Source: Corynebacterium provencense
Lineage (GTDB): Bacteria; Actinomycetota; Actinomycetes; Mycobacteriales; Mycobacteriaceae
Direction: 5' to 3'
Length of the DNA: 36,068 nucleotides
NCBI GenBank assembly: GCA_900049755.1
Contig: LT160592.1
Location: 1,265,650-1,301,717 of the forward strand
Under the pieces are notes generated by a model that ran no database searches, had not been told where the DNA came from, and saw only the letters and a program-made list of their open reading frames with translations. Numbering within the stretch: the first letter of the stretch is position 1; each line of letters opens with the position of its first letter. Positions 24,652 to 32,196 of the stretch are shown in pieces. Both the position numbers and the translations under genes were made by a program.

Positions 24652-25653
24652 CTAGTGGTTGCGGTTATGTGAGCCGGTCCCCGCCGCCCACTGGGGAATC
24701 GTCTGCGCGGGGTCTTTTCCCTGGTCAGCGGTCTGCGGTGCGGCCAGCCGCTGCGACAGTCCCTCGAGGTACACGGCGTCCTGCGAACCCGGGTCCCAGA
24801 TCATCTCGTTGAACATTTCGGCGCAGGTGCCGTCGTCGCGGATGATTCTGCGCACCGGAGTTCCGGGGGCCACGTTGCGTTCCGGGAGCACCACCGACCC
24901 CATCCCACGTCCCACCCAGCTGAACAGGGTGGAGCAGTTCGCCACCTCGATCTCCGCCTGGTTGAGCTGCAGTCCTGCCTCGTCCATGAGTGCTGTGACG
25001 GTGCGGGTGATTCCGCAGCCGTTACGGGAGAGGATGAGTTCCTTCTCCGCCAGTTCCCGCACGGTGACCGGTTCCAGCTCCCCGGGGGCGTGCCCGTGCG
25101 GGGCATCCGGGTCGACGAGCACCAGGTAGTCGGAGTTGATGAGCCGGTGACTGTACGAGGGGAGGAGCCCCAGCGCAGGGACGAGGATCATGTCGAGGAC
25201 GCCCATCTGCAGATACTCCTCGAGCTGGTCGAGCTCGGATTCCAGGAGGGTGGCGTCCCGCGCCGGAGAGCCGGAGTCCGGTCCGTACGCCTCCGGGCCG
25301 TAGATGATGCCCCGCAGTTTCGCGACGAGCGCCTTCTCGATCTGCGGTGACGTTCCGATGCGGATGGTGCCGTGCCCCTGGCTGGCGAAAGCCTCAGCCT
25401 CGTTCTCCACCCTCTCCAGGTCGATGATGACCTGGCGGATCCGTGGCAGGACGGCCCGTCCGAAAGCTGTGGGTGAGGTGCCCCGCGGATTGCGGAGGAA
25501 CAGGCGACCTCCGAGGTAATCCTCGAGTTTCGCGATGCTGGACGAGAGCGCGGGCTGGGTGACTCCGAACCTGCGCGCCGCGGAGCTGAAGGATCCTGCG
25601 TCAGCGACAGCGTCGGCGTAGCGCAGCGATTCCAGGGACAGACGACCGTTCAT
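24652..25653 (-). CDS. LysR-family transcriptional regulator
   Basis: A 333-residue LTTR. The winged HTH is at residues about 5-65 (SLRYADAVADAGSFSSAARR, VTQPALSSSIAKLEDYLGG), with the usual two-lobed effector domain behind it. A ribosome site (GGAAGAA) precedes the ATG. In the effector domain the loop LILSRNGCGITRT has cysteine at the place where OxyR has its peroxide-sensing cysteine (GHC); a second nearby cysteine is not seen. The C-terminal tail after about 310 is low-complexity. Upstream of ctaD in the same direction with 132 bases and a hairpin between, so co-regulation is possible but not shown. Confidence 0.88.
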   Translation of the reverse strand: MNGRLSLESLRYADAVADAGSFSSAARRFGVTQPALSSSIAKLEDYLGGRLFLRNPRGTSPTAFGRAVLPRIRQVIIDLERVENEAEAFASQGHGTIRIGTSPQIEKALVAKLRGIIYGPEAYGPDSGSPARDATLLESELDQLEEYLQMGVLDMILVPALGLLPSYSHRLINSDYLVLVDPDAPHGHAPGELEPVTVRELAEKELILSRNGCGITRTVTALMDEAGLQLNQAEIEVANCSTLFSWVGRGMGSVVLPERNVAPGTPVRRIIRDDGTCAEMFNEMIWDPGSQDAVYLEGLSQRLAAPQTADQGKDPAQTIPQWAAGTGSHNRNH

Positions 25654-25868
25654 AATTCTTCCAACCTAGGTTGCTGTGCCGGGACCCGCGAGAATACCGG
25701 TAGATGACCGTGACTGCCATAAGCATCACTGGGGAACAGACGGGAAGTGTCGGTGCACTGTCCCCCGCGGAACCGGAACCCGGATGCGACGCGGGGCAGT
25801 CCGGGAGCTGCCGAAGAAGAAGCGGGTGACCAGTTCTCTGCATGAAAGGTTCCTGCAGATTCTCCGAT

Positions 25869-25885
25869 CATCATGATGTTATGAT
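25869..25885 (+). promoter_or_regulatory. vapBC promoter (leaderless) with overlapping palindrome
   Basis: TATGAT at 25880-25885 fits the -10 consensus and is six bases before the VapB ATG, so the transcript is probably leaderless. A perfect 10-base palindrome, CATCATGATG (25869-25878), lies immediately upstream and is a likely autoregulatory site for the VapB/VapBC complex. Confidence 0.5.
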
Positions 25886-25891
25886 GCGGCC

Positions 25892-26149
25892 ATGCGCACC
25901 ACCATTGATCTCGACCCCACCGTCCTGAGTGCCGCCAGGGCCAAAGCGGCGGCCGAGCACATCTCCCTGGGCAGAGCGGTGTCTGAACTCGCCCTCGCCG
26001 GGCTACGCCCCGTCCGGGCGGTGCACAGTACCCGGTCAGGATTCCCCGTTCTCCACGGCGACCCCGCCCACCCGGTGACCGATGATCTCGTGGCCACGTT
26101 CCGGGACCAGGATCCGGAACCGGAAGACCAACCGGAAGACCACCTCTGA
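25892..26149 (+). CDS. VapB-like antitoxin
   Basis: An 85-residue antitoxin. The N-terminus MRTTIDLDPTVLSAARAKAAAEHISLGRAVSELALAGL is a ribbon-helix-helix DNA-binding segment as in VapB antitoxins (core TIDLDPTVL). The acidic, Pro-rich tail (DQDPEPEDQPEDHL) would wrap the toxin. Its TGA overlaps the VapC ATG by one base (TGATG), so the pair is coupled. No ribosome site precedes the ATG, in line with the leaderless promoter. Confidence 0.85.
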   Translation: MRTTIDLDPTVLSAARAKAAAEHISLGRAVSELALAGLRPVRAVHSTRSGFPVLHGDPAHPVTDDLVATFRDQDPEPEDQPEDHL

Positions 26150-26565
26150 TGCTCCTGGACGTCAACGTGCTTCTCGCCCTTACCTGGGACCAGCACATCC
26201 ACCACGAGATCGCCCACGCTCGCTTCAGCGGGCTTTCAAGCTGGAGCACCTGTCCGGTCACCGAGGCCGGCCTCGTCCGGCTCCTGCTGACGGAGAAGGT
26301 CGTCGGACGGCGGGTACCCGGCAGGGAGGCCCTCGGCCAGCTGCAGGCGATCCGGCAGGTGCCCGGCTGGTCGTTCATTCCCGACGACAGGTCCCTGTCC
26401 GACCCCGTGATCGACACCCGCGTCCTCATGGGGCGGCGCCAGGTCACTGACCTCCAGCTCGTGAACATCGCGGCAGCGCACAACACCCGCCTTGCAACGT
26501 TCGACGCCGCGGTGAGGGACTCACTGGTTCCCGCGGACCGCAGGTTCGTCGAGGTCTGGAGCTGA
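26149..26565 (+). CDS. VapC-like PIN-domain toxin
   Basis: A 138-residue PIN-domain ribonuclease. Acidic active-site residues are in the usual order: D4 (LLDVN), E39 (VTEAGLVRLL), D101 (VTDLQLV) and D119 (ATFDAAV). VapC toxins cut tRNA or rRNA and are neutralised by the upstream VapB. Translationally coupled to the antitoxin by a TGATG junction. It ends nine bases from the convergent MMPL gene. Confidence 0.88.
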   Translation: MLLDVNVLLALTWDQHIHHEIAHARFSGLSSWSTCPVTEAGLVRLLLTEKVVGRRVPGREALGQLQAIRQVPGWSFIPDDRSLSDPVIDTRVLMGRRQVTDLQLVNIAAAHNTRLATFDAAVRDSLVPADRRFVEVWS

Positions 26566-26573
26566 CCTGCGCG

Positions 26574-27338
26574 CTAGTGCGAGAAGCTGATGTCCGGCAG
26601 GATTCGGCGCAGCCATGCGGGGCACCACCACGCCGCCTCCCCCGCCAGGAGCATCAGCGCCGGCAGCAGCACCAGGCGGACCAGGAGCGCATCCAGCAGC
26701 ACCGCAACTCCGAGGATCACCCCCATCTCCTTCGGCGGCAGCGGTTCAGCGAGTGCGAAGGTGAAGAACACGGCGACCATCACCGCTGCGGCGGCGAAGA
26801 TGATACGTCCGGAGTGTGCCATGCCCTCGGTCACGGCGGTGGTGGCGTCCCCGGTACGTTCCCTGTGCTCTTTCACCGTGGCCAGCAGGAACACCGTGTA
26901 GTCCATGGCCACGGCGAAGATCATGGCGAAGAAGAACACCGGTCCCCATCCGTCGAGGAAGCCCTGGGGTTCGAATCCCAGCAGCCCGGACAGGTGCCCG
27001 TCCTGGAAGATCAGCCGGGCGACACCGAAGGCGGCACCGGTGGACAGGAGGCTGACGACCGTTCCCACCAGGGCGGTCAGCGGGGCCCTCAGGGCGATGA
27101 GCAGCAGGAGGAATCCGAGGACGAGGATGATCCCGACGATCACGGGGAACCAGCGGTCGAGGGCGTCCTGCAGGTCGATGTTCTCCGCCGGGGCACCACC
27201 GACCAGCGCCGATTCCGGAAGGTGCTCCCGCAGGTCGGCGAGGATCCCGTTCATCACACTGTCCGAGGGGTCGACCTCGGGGACGGCCTGGAACATCGTC
27301 AGCCCGGAGTCGTCGGAGGCGGGCGCCGCGGGGGTCAC
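26574..27338 (-). CDS. MMPL-family exporter, C-terminal part of a frameshifted gene
   Basis: The second half of an RND/MMPL transporter: six transmembrane segments after a periplasmic piece, including LALGI-like AVAMDYTVFLLATVKEHRERTGD, the typical D-Y pair in a transmembrane helix. The 254 residues from the GTG at 27338 are not a functional start; the codons upstream (AAQTAGIGA) continue smoothly from the N-terminal half if a 62-base insertion (offset between two copies of an 18-base repeat) is removed. The complete protein would be about 721 residues, normal for MMPL. Confidence 0.8.
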   Translation of the reverse strand: MTPAAPASDDSGLTMFQAVPEVDPSDSVMNGILADLREHLPESALVGGAPAENIDLQDALDRWFPVIVGIILVLGFLLLLIALRAPLTALVGTVVSLLSTGAAFGVARLIFQDGHLSGLLGFEPQGFLDGWGPVFFFAMIFAVAMDYTVFLLATVKEHRERTGDATTAVTEGMAHSGRIIFAAAAVMVAVFFTFALAEPLPPKEMGVILGVAVLLDALLVRLVLLPALMLLAGEAAWWCPAWLRRILPDISFSH

Positions 27339-28801
27339 CGCGCCGATGCCCGCGGTCTGCGCCGCGGTCCGTCACTGCGCAGGGTACACACCCGGTCAGT
27401 CTGCGGCCTCATCTTCGTCTGCGCCGCGGTCCGTGACGCCTCGGCGGCGTCCCCGTCACCGACGATGATCTGCAGCATGCCCGGCGCGCCTTCACCCATG
27501 GCGTCCTGCACGAGGTGATAGCCCTGCCGGACCGGGGCGTCCTCGGGGACGACCGCGATCGAGGGCATCGCCACCTTCAGCCCGAACACCGGCAGGCAGG
27601 CGAGCACCAGCAGCGCTCCGGACCCGGCGACGGCCAGTACCGGACGTCTGCGCAGGATGCCCGCCCACCGGGCGAACAGCGGTGACCGGTGCTCCTGCTT
27701 CTTCGCATAGGGCAGGGAGACCGCGTTGACCCTGGTGCCGAGGGCCCCGAGAACGGCCGGCAGGAGGGTGAAGGACGCCGCGAGCACGAAGACCACGGCG
27801 AGCATGATCCCCACGGCCATGGTGCGCACCGCCGGGGCGGGGACCAGCAGCACGGCGGACAGGCTGACCAGCACGGTCAGACCGGACAGCAGGACGGCCT
27901 TGCCAGCGGTCCCGTAGGTTTCACCGACGGCGGCCGCCGCGTCCGGAGCGTCCGGCCGGGAACGTAGGGCGTCGCGGAATCGTGCGACGAGGAAGAGCGC
28001 GTAGTCGATACCGAGGGCGAGAGCGAACATCAGCGCGAAGTTCATGGCCCACACGGAGATCGGGGTGACACTGTTGAGCAGGACCAGGGCTCCAGCGGAT
28101 GCGACGAGGCCGGCGATGGTCAGCATCAGCGGCAGTCCCGCGGCCACGAGACTGCCGAAGGCGATGACGAGGATGAGCAGTGTCACGGGCCAGGACATCA
28201 TCTCGGCCTTCATCATGGCGTCGTGGTTGGCGTGGTTGAAGTCGCTCCACAGCATCGACTGACCGGTGGGGAAAACTTCCGTGCCTTCTGTCGCCAGCGC
28301 GGTGATGCTGTCGGAGAGTTCGTCGGCGAGTCGGACCATGTCGTCGGTGTCGGCGGCGGCGCCGGCGACGAGGATGCCGGTCTTCCCGTCCTGGCTGACG
28401 GTGACGCCGGGGGTCGGGGGCATGATTTCCGCGATGCAGTCGTCTGCGGCGAGCAGTTCGGTGGCCCGGTCGATGATGCCGGTGGTGGTGGCGTCCCCGA
28501 CGGTCCCGTCCTCGGTGTGGATGACGACCTGGACGGCGGAGGAGGTGTTGCCGCCGAAGTGTTCCTGGGCGAGGTCACGCACGGCGACGGATTCGGAACC
28601 GTCGGCCTGCCATCCGGCTCCTGCCAGGGAGCTGAACACGGAGGGGGCGGCGGCACCGAGTCCGACGAGGATGAGCAGCCAGACGCCGAGGACCGGCCTG
28701 ATGTGGCGGGCCGCCCAGGTTCCCCAGCGGGCGAGGGCACCGGGGGCGTCGGGTGGGGTGGTCGTGGTGTGCGGTGGTGTGTCTGTCTGTTGTGCGGTCA
28801 C
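27335..28801 (-). CDS. MMPL-family exporter, N-terminal part of a frameshifted gene
   Basis: The first half of a proton-driven MMPL exporter. It has a first transmembrane helix (VLGVWLLILVGLGAAAP), a periplasmic domain, six central helices with ALALGIDYALFLVARFRD, and the start of the second periplasmic domain. The GTG at 28801 was chosen because GGAGGAG precedes it; the frame is open to 28879 but that part covers the operators. After ASRTAAQT the frame shifts and the last about 25 residues (KMRPQT onwards) are unrelated. The start lies opposite the CstR-like repressor with two operator palindromes between, so it is probably repressed by it. Confidence 0.82.
   Translation of the reverse strand: MTAQQTDTPPHTTTTPPDAPGALARWGTWAARHIRPVLGVWLLILVGLGAAAPSVFSSLAGAGWQADGSESVAVRDLAQEHFGGNTSSAVQVVIHTEDGTVGDATTTGIIDRATELLAADDCIAEIMPPTPGVTVSQDGKTGILVAGAAADTDDMVRLADELSDSITALATEGTEVFPTGQSMLWSDFNHANHDAMMKAEMMSWPVTLLILVIAFGSLVAAGLPLMLTIAGLVASAGALVLLNSVTPISVWAMNFALMFALALGIDYALFLVARFRDALRSRPDAPDAAAAVGETYGTAGKAVLLSGLTVLVSLSAVLLVPAPAVRTMAVGIMLAVVFVLAASFTLLPAVLGALGTRVNAVSLPYAKKQEHRSPLFARWAGILRRRPVLAVAGSGALLVLACLPVFGLKVAMPSIAVVPEDAPVRQGYHLVQDAMGEGAPGMLQIIVGDGDAAEASRTAAQTKMRPQTDRVCTLRSDGPRRRPRASAR
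27355..27434. repeat. 18-bp direct repeat flanking 44 bp, source of the MMPL frameshift
   Basis: The 18-base unit GTCTGCGCCGCGGTCCGT occurs at 27355-27372 and 27417-27434. Removing one copy plus the 44 bases between them (62 bases) restores one continuous MMPL reading frame. Either a real insertion or a badly closed assembly gap between overlapping contig ends. Confidence 0.8.
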
Positions 28802-28822
28802 TGGTCTCCTCCGATGGTCGGT

Positions 28823-28838
28823 ATACCCCAGGGGGTAT
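28823..28838. promoter_or_regulatory. CsoR/CstR-type operator 1
   Basis: A perfect 7-2-7 inverted repeat, ATACCCC-AG-GGGGTAT, next to the MMPL start. It overlaps a GTATAC/TATACC -10-like element on the minus strand. The form is that of operators of the CsoR/RcnR/CstR family. Confidence 0.7.
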
Positions 28839-28853
28839 GCGTGCGGCACGACG

Positions 28854-28869
28854 ATACCCGGAGGGGTAT
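28854..28869. promoter_or_regulatory. CsoR/CstR-type operator 2
   Basis: The same 7-2-7 repeat with one mismatch, ATACCCG-GA-GGGGTAT. It overlaps TATAAG (28867-28872), the likely -10 of the repressor gene, and so suggests autoregulation. Confidence 0.7.
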
Positions 28870-28881
28870 AAGCTCGCAACC

Positions 28882-29151
28882 ATGAAACTCAACGACGACA
28901 CGACCTCAGCAGCACTCGCCCGGATGAAGCGGGCCCGCGGTCAGCTCAACGGGGTCATCGACATGCTCGAACAGGGACGCGACTGCCGGGAGGTGGTCAC
29001 CCAGCTCGCCGCTGTGTCCCGGGCACTGGACAGGGCGGGGGTCAAGATCATCTCCGGCGGAATGCGCGAGTGCATCCGCTCCGCCGAACGCGGGGAACGC
29101 CCCGAACTGTCCGAGGAACAGCTGGAGAAGATGTTCCTCTCCCTGTCCTGA
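28882..29151 (+). CDS. CsoR/RcnR/CstR-family (DUF156) repressor, CstR-like ligand residues
   Basis: An 89-residue all-helical tetrameric repressor. Family pattern: ARMKRARGQLNGVIDMLE, then QGRDCREVVTQLAAVSRALDRAG. The two family cysteines are C35 and C64. The histidine that copper-sensing CsoR uses four residues before the second cysteine is G60, which leaves a C-x-C pair as in CstR, the persulfide-sensing branch. It is therefore more likely to sense reactive sulfur (or to use another chemistry) than Cu(I). The frame is open upstream, but the ATG at 28882 directly follows the TATAAG promoter. Divergent from the MMPL gene. Confidence 0.85.
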   Translation: MKLNDDTTSAALARMKRARGQLNGVIDMLEQGRDCREVVTQLAAVSRALDRAGVKIISGGMRECIRSAERGERPELSEEQLEKMFLSLS

Positions 29152-29168
29152 CCGCCCTGTCCTGACCG
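29141..29168. repeat. 14-bp perfect tandem repeat over the repressor stop codon
   Basis: CCCTGTCCTGACCG occurs twice in a row. The first copy contains the TGA stop of the CstR-like gene. Probably a slippage product without function. Confidence 0.7.
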
Positions 29169-29531
29169 ACAGCACTCCGCCGCCCTCCTGTCACCGCTGT
29201 CACCGTGCCGGCCGTCTGTCACATCTGTCACCCCGGCCAGGCCCGAAAACACGGCGACCTGCAGGTATAATCGGAAACTGCACCCCCTGAGCCGGTTCAC
29301 CACCCCCGCCAGGAACTTCCGACCCGAACGCTCCGACCAGTGGAGTACAGACGTCAGCAGACGCACCTGCGTCCCCGACTGCACCACAACTGAAACCACA
29401 CCTGAGACCGCAACCGAGACCACACCTGAGTTCACTGTCCGACCCGCAGCTGATTCACTGACTGACCCCGCTGACGTCCCACCCGGCGCCCCACCCGGCG
29501 CTTTCCCGACTCTCTGACCGGAGCACAACAC
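29152..29531 (+). promoter_or_regulatory. cydABDC control region with TGTCAC repeats and TATAAT promoter
   Basis: A 380-base gene-free region. TGTCAC occurs four times at 29189, 29198, 29217 and 29226, as two pairs with 9-base period, a likely regulator-binding array. A consensus -10, TATAAT, is at 29266-29271; the -35 is poor, as expected for an activated promoter. Transcription from there leaves a leader of about 250 bases. It contains a 15-base near-repeat (GAAACCACACCTGAG at 29392, GAGACCACACCTGAG at 29416) and a 12-base CCACCCGGCGCC repeat near the start. No convincing leader peptide or riboswitch was recognised. Confidence 0.5.
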
Positions 29532-31148
29532 ATGGATGTCGTAGACATTTCACGGTGGCAGTTCGGCATCACCACCGTCTATCACTTCATCTTCGTCCCA
29601 CTCACCATCGGCCTGGCACCCATGGTCGCCGCCATGCAGACCTTCTGGCAGGTCACGAAGAACCCCGCCTGGTACCGCGCCACACGGTTCTTCGGAACCG
29701 TCCTGCTCATCAACTTCGCCATGGGAGTGGCGACCGGCATCGTGCAGGAGTTCCAGTTCGGGATGAACTGGTCCGACTACTCCCGCATGGTCGGTGACGT
29801 CTTCGGCGGGCCGCTCGCCCTCGAGGGCCTCATCGCCTTCTTCCTCGAATCCACCTTCCTCGGACTGTGGATCTTCGGGGCCGGGAAGATTCCCGGGTGG
29901 ATGCACACCGCATCCATCTGGATCGTCGCGGTGGCGGTGAACCTCTCCGCCTACTTCATCATCGTCGCGAACTCCTTCATGCAGCACCCTGTCGGTGCCG
30001 AGTACAACCCCGACACCGGCCGGGCGGAACTCACCGACATCGTCGCCCTGCTGACCAACCCCACCGCACTGGCCGCGTTCCCGCACGCCGTGGCAGGTTC
30101 ACTCCTCACCGCCGGCACCTTCGTCCTCGGCATCACCGGCTGGTGGATGGTCCGTGACCACCGCTCCCGCAAAGCACTCCTGGACAGCGGCGAGATCACC
30201 GACAACGACCGTGACGGCGGTCATGACAGCGGTCGTGACAGCAGTCGTGAGGAGGACCGCCACGACATGCACCGCCCCGCCCACCGGCTGGCCTGGTGGA
30301 CCACCCTCGTCTCAGCGATAGCCCTGTTCCTCACCGGTGACACGCAGGCGAAACTCATGTTCGTCCAGCAGCCGATGAAGATGGCGTCCGCGGAGTCCCT
30401 CTGCCACACCGAGACCGACCCCATGTTCTCCGTGCTCACGATCGGAACCCACAACAACTGTGAGTCCGTCATCCACCTCATCGAGGTTCCCTGGGTTCTG
30501 CCGTTCCTCGCCGAAGGGAAGTTCAACGGCGTCACCCTGCAGGGTGTGGAGGACCTGCAGCGCGAATCCGAGATGCTCTACGGCGCAGGCAACTACTCCC
30601 CCAACCTTTTCGTGACCTACTGGGCGTTCCGTGCGATGATCGGCCTCCTCGCCGGCTCCGTCGCGCTCCTCGCCGCCAGCTGGTGGTTCACCCGCAGAGG
30701 CCGGGTCCCCGAGGGCCGCGCCGGCACCCTGTTCAGCTGGATCTGCCTCATCGCAATCCCCACCCCCTTCCTCGCGAACTCCGCCGGGTGGATCTTCACC
30801 GAGATGGGACGCCAACCCTGGGTGGTCCATCCCAACCCCGACTCCGTCGGCGATTCCCGCACCGAGATGATCCGGCTGACGGTGGACATGGGTGTCTCCG
30901 ACCACGCACCCTGGACCGTGATCGTCACCCTTGTCGGATTCACCCTGCTCTACGCGGCACTGGCAGTGATCTGGTTCTGGCTGATCCGCCGTGTCATCCT
31001 CGCCGGCCCTCCCCCGGAGGACGGGCCGAACCCGGCCGCCACCGTCGGCGCCGGATTCGGGCTCACCGGGAAGGACGCCACGACCGGTTCCGGGGACGGT
31101 CCGGAACCCGTCCGCTTCAGCGCCACCGGCTCCGGAAAGGAGTTCTGA
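29532..31148 (+). CDS. cydA: Cytochrome bd ubiquinol/menaquinol oxidase subunit I
   Basis: The heme-bearing subunit of the bd-type quinol oxidase, an integral membrane protein of 538 residues with nine helices. Signatures: RWQFGITTVYHFIFVPLTIG with the first heme-ligand His at residue 18, the GxAxG-like region FFLESTFLGLWIFG, and GRQPWVV (426-432) next to the heme b595/d site. The Q-loop is of the short type. A charged cytoplasmic insertion rich in Asp/Arg (about residues 215-250) is unusual and is encoded by short near-repeats. First gene of cydABDC; cydB starts two bases after its stop. High oxygen affinity, low proton yield. Confidence 0.97.
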   Translation: MDVVDISRWQFGITTVYHFIFVPLTIGLAPMVAAMQTFWQVTKNPAWYRATRFFGTVLLINFAMGVATGIVQEFQFGMNWSDYSRMVGDVFGGPLALEGLIAFFLESTFLGLWIFGAGKIPGWMHTASIWIVAVAVNLSAYFIIVANSFMQHPVGAEYNPDTGRAELTDIVALLTNPTALAAFPHAVAGSLLTAGTFVLGITGWWMVRDHRSRKALLDSGEITDNDRDGGHDSGRDSSREEDRHDMHRPAHRLAWWTTLVSAIALFLTGDTQAKLMFVQQPMKMASAESLCHTETDPMFSVLTIGTHNNCESVIHLIEVPWVLPFLAEGKFNGVTLQGVEDLQRESEMLYGAGNYSPNLFVTYWAFRAMIGLLAGSVALLAASWWFTRRGRVPEGRAGTLFSWICLIAIPTPFLANSAGWIFTEMGRQPWVVHPNPDSVGDSRTEMIRLTVDMGVSDHAPWTVIVTLVGFTLLYAALAVIWFWLIRRVILAGPPPEDGPNPAATVGAGFGLTGKDATTGSGDGPEPVRFSATGSGKEF

Positions 31149-31149
31149 C

Positions 31150-32196
31150 ATGTCCGCCCTCGACCTCCCCGTCCTCTGGTTCATCCTCGTCACCGTGCTT
31201 TTCGCCGGTTACTTCCTGCTCGAAGGTTTCGACTTCGGCGTCGGAATGCTCCTGCCGTTCACCTCACGCCGCACCGACTCCCCCGCCGCCGCGGACGCCG
31301 CGCGCACCGGCGCCGTCCGCACCATCGGGCCGGTGTGGGACGGCAACGAAGTCTGGCTGATCACCGCCGGCGGTGCCCTGTTCGCCGCCTTCCCAGGCTG
31401 GTACGCCGCCCTGTTCTCCGGCTTCTACCTGCCCCTGTTCCTCATCCTCGTCGCACTGATCCTCCGGGCCGTGGCCCTGGAATGGAGAGGAAAGGTCGAC
31501 ACCCTGCGTTGGAGGCGGCGCTGCGACCTGACCGTCACCGTCTCCTCCTGGCTCCCGCCGGTCCTGTGGGGTGTGGCCTTCTCCAACCTCGTCCGCGGCG
31601 TCCCCCTGGACGCCGACCAGAACATGGACAGCGGACTGTCCACCCTCATCGGGCTGCTCAACCCCTATGCACTGCTGGGCGGCGCCGCCTTCACCTGTGT
31701 CTTCCTCATGCACGGTCTGAGCTTCCTGCGTCTGCGCACCGCCGGTGACCTCCGGCAGCGGACCACCCGGGCCGTCGTCCCCGTCACCGTCCTCGCCGCG
31801 GTCACCGGTGGAGCGTTCATCCTGTGGACCCAGCTCGCCCACGGGAAGAACTGGACCTGGGCGGTCACCGTCCTCGCCGTCGCCGGCGTGCTCCTCGGGG
31901 TCCTCGCGATGCTCCGAGACCGTGACGCGACAGCCTTCATCTCCACCGCCGTCACCGTGATCTCCACTGTCGTCCTGCTCTTCGGCTCCCTGTACCCGTG
32001 GCTGATGCCCACCACCCTGGCGGACGGGGTGGGCCTGGACATCCGCAACGCCTCCTCCGCCGACTACACGCTGACCGTGATGACCTGGTCGGCCCTGTTC
32101 ATGGTCCCGCTCGTCCTCGCCTACCAGGGATGGACCTACTGGGTGTTCCGCAGGCGCGTCACCTCGGCGCCGGTCACCGGAACACCACAGTCATGA
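31150..32196 (+). CDS. cydB: Cytochrome bd oxidase subunit II
   Basis: The structural partner of CydA, 348 residues and about eight hydrophobic segments. It starts with the family pattern DLPVLWFILVTVLFAGYFLLEGFDFGVGML; the FDFGVG motif is diagnostic, and PVWDGNEVWLITAGGALFAAFP follows (motif WDGNEVWL). The ATG at 31150, one base after the cydA stop, was chosen; the frame is open upstream inside cydA. The stop overlaps the cydD start (ATGA at 32193-32196). Confidence 0.97.
   Translation: MSALDLPVLWFILVTVLFAGYFLLEGFDFGVGMLLPFTSRRTDSPAAADAARTGAVRTIGPVWDGNEVWLITAGGALFAAFPGWYAALFSGFYLPLFLILVALILRAVALEWRGKVDTLRWRRRCDLTVTVSSWLPPVLWGVAFSNLVRGVPLDADQNMDSGLSTLIGLLNPYALLGGAAFTCVFLMHGLSFLRLRTAGDLRQRTTRAVVPVTVLAAVTGGAFILWTQLAHGKNWTWAVTVLAVAGVLLGVLAMLRDRDATAFISTAVTVISTVVLLFGSLYPWLMPTTLADGVGLDIRNASSADYTLTVMTWSALFMVPLVLAYQGWTYWVFRRRVTSAPVTGTPQS

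Noticed and set aside
26574..27338. Separate small MMPL protein with its own start
   Set aside because: The GTG at 27338 lies in the middle of a periplasmic domain with no ribosome site, and the upstream codons join the N-terminal half once the 62 bases are removed.
27375..27412. The 44 bases in the MMPL gene as a fourth mate-pair adapter
   Set aside because: The best ungapped alignment gives only 14 of 38 matches, close to chance, despite a TACACA run. The insertion is reported separately without this explanation.
28882..29151. Plain copper-sensing CsoR
   Set aside because: The copper-ligand histidine four residues before the second cysteine is glycine, so the C-H-C site is incomplete. The CstR-like call was preferred.
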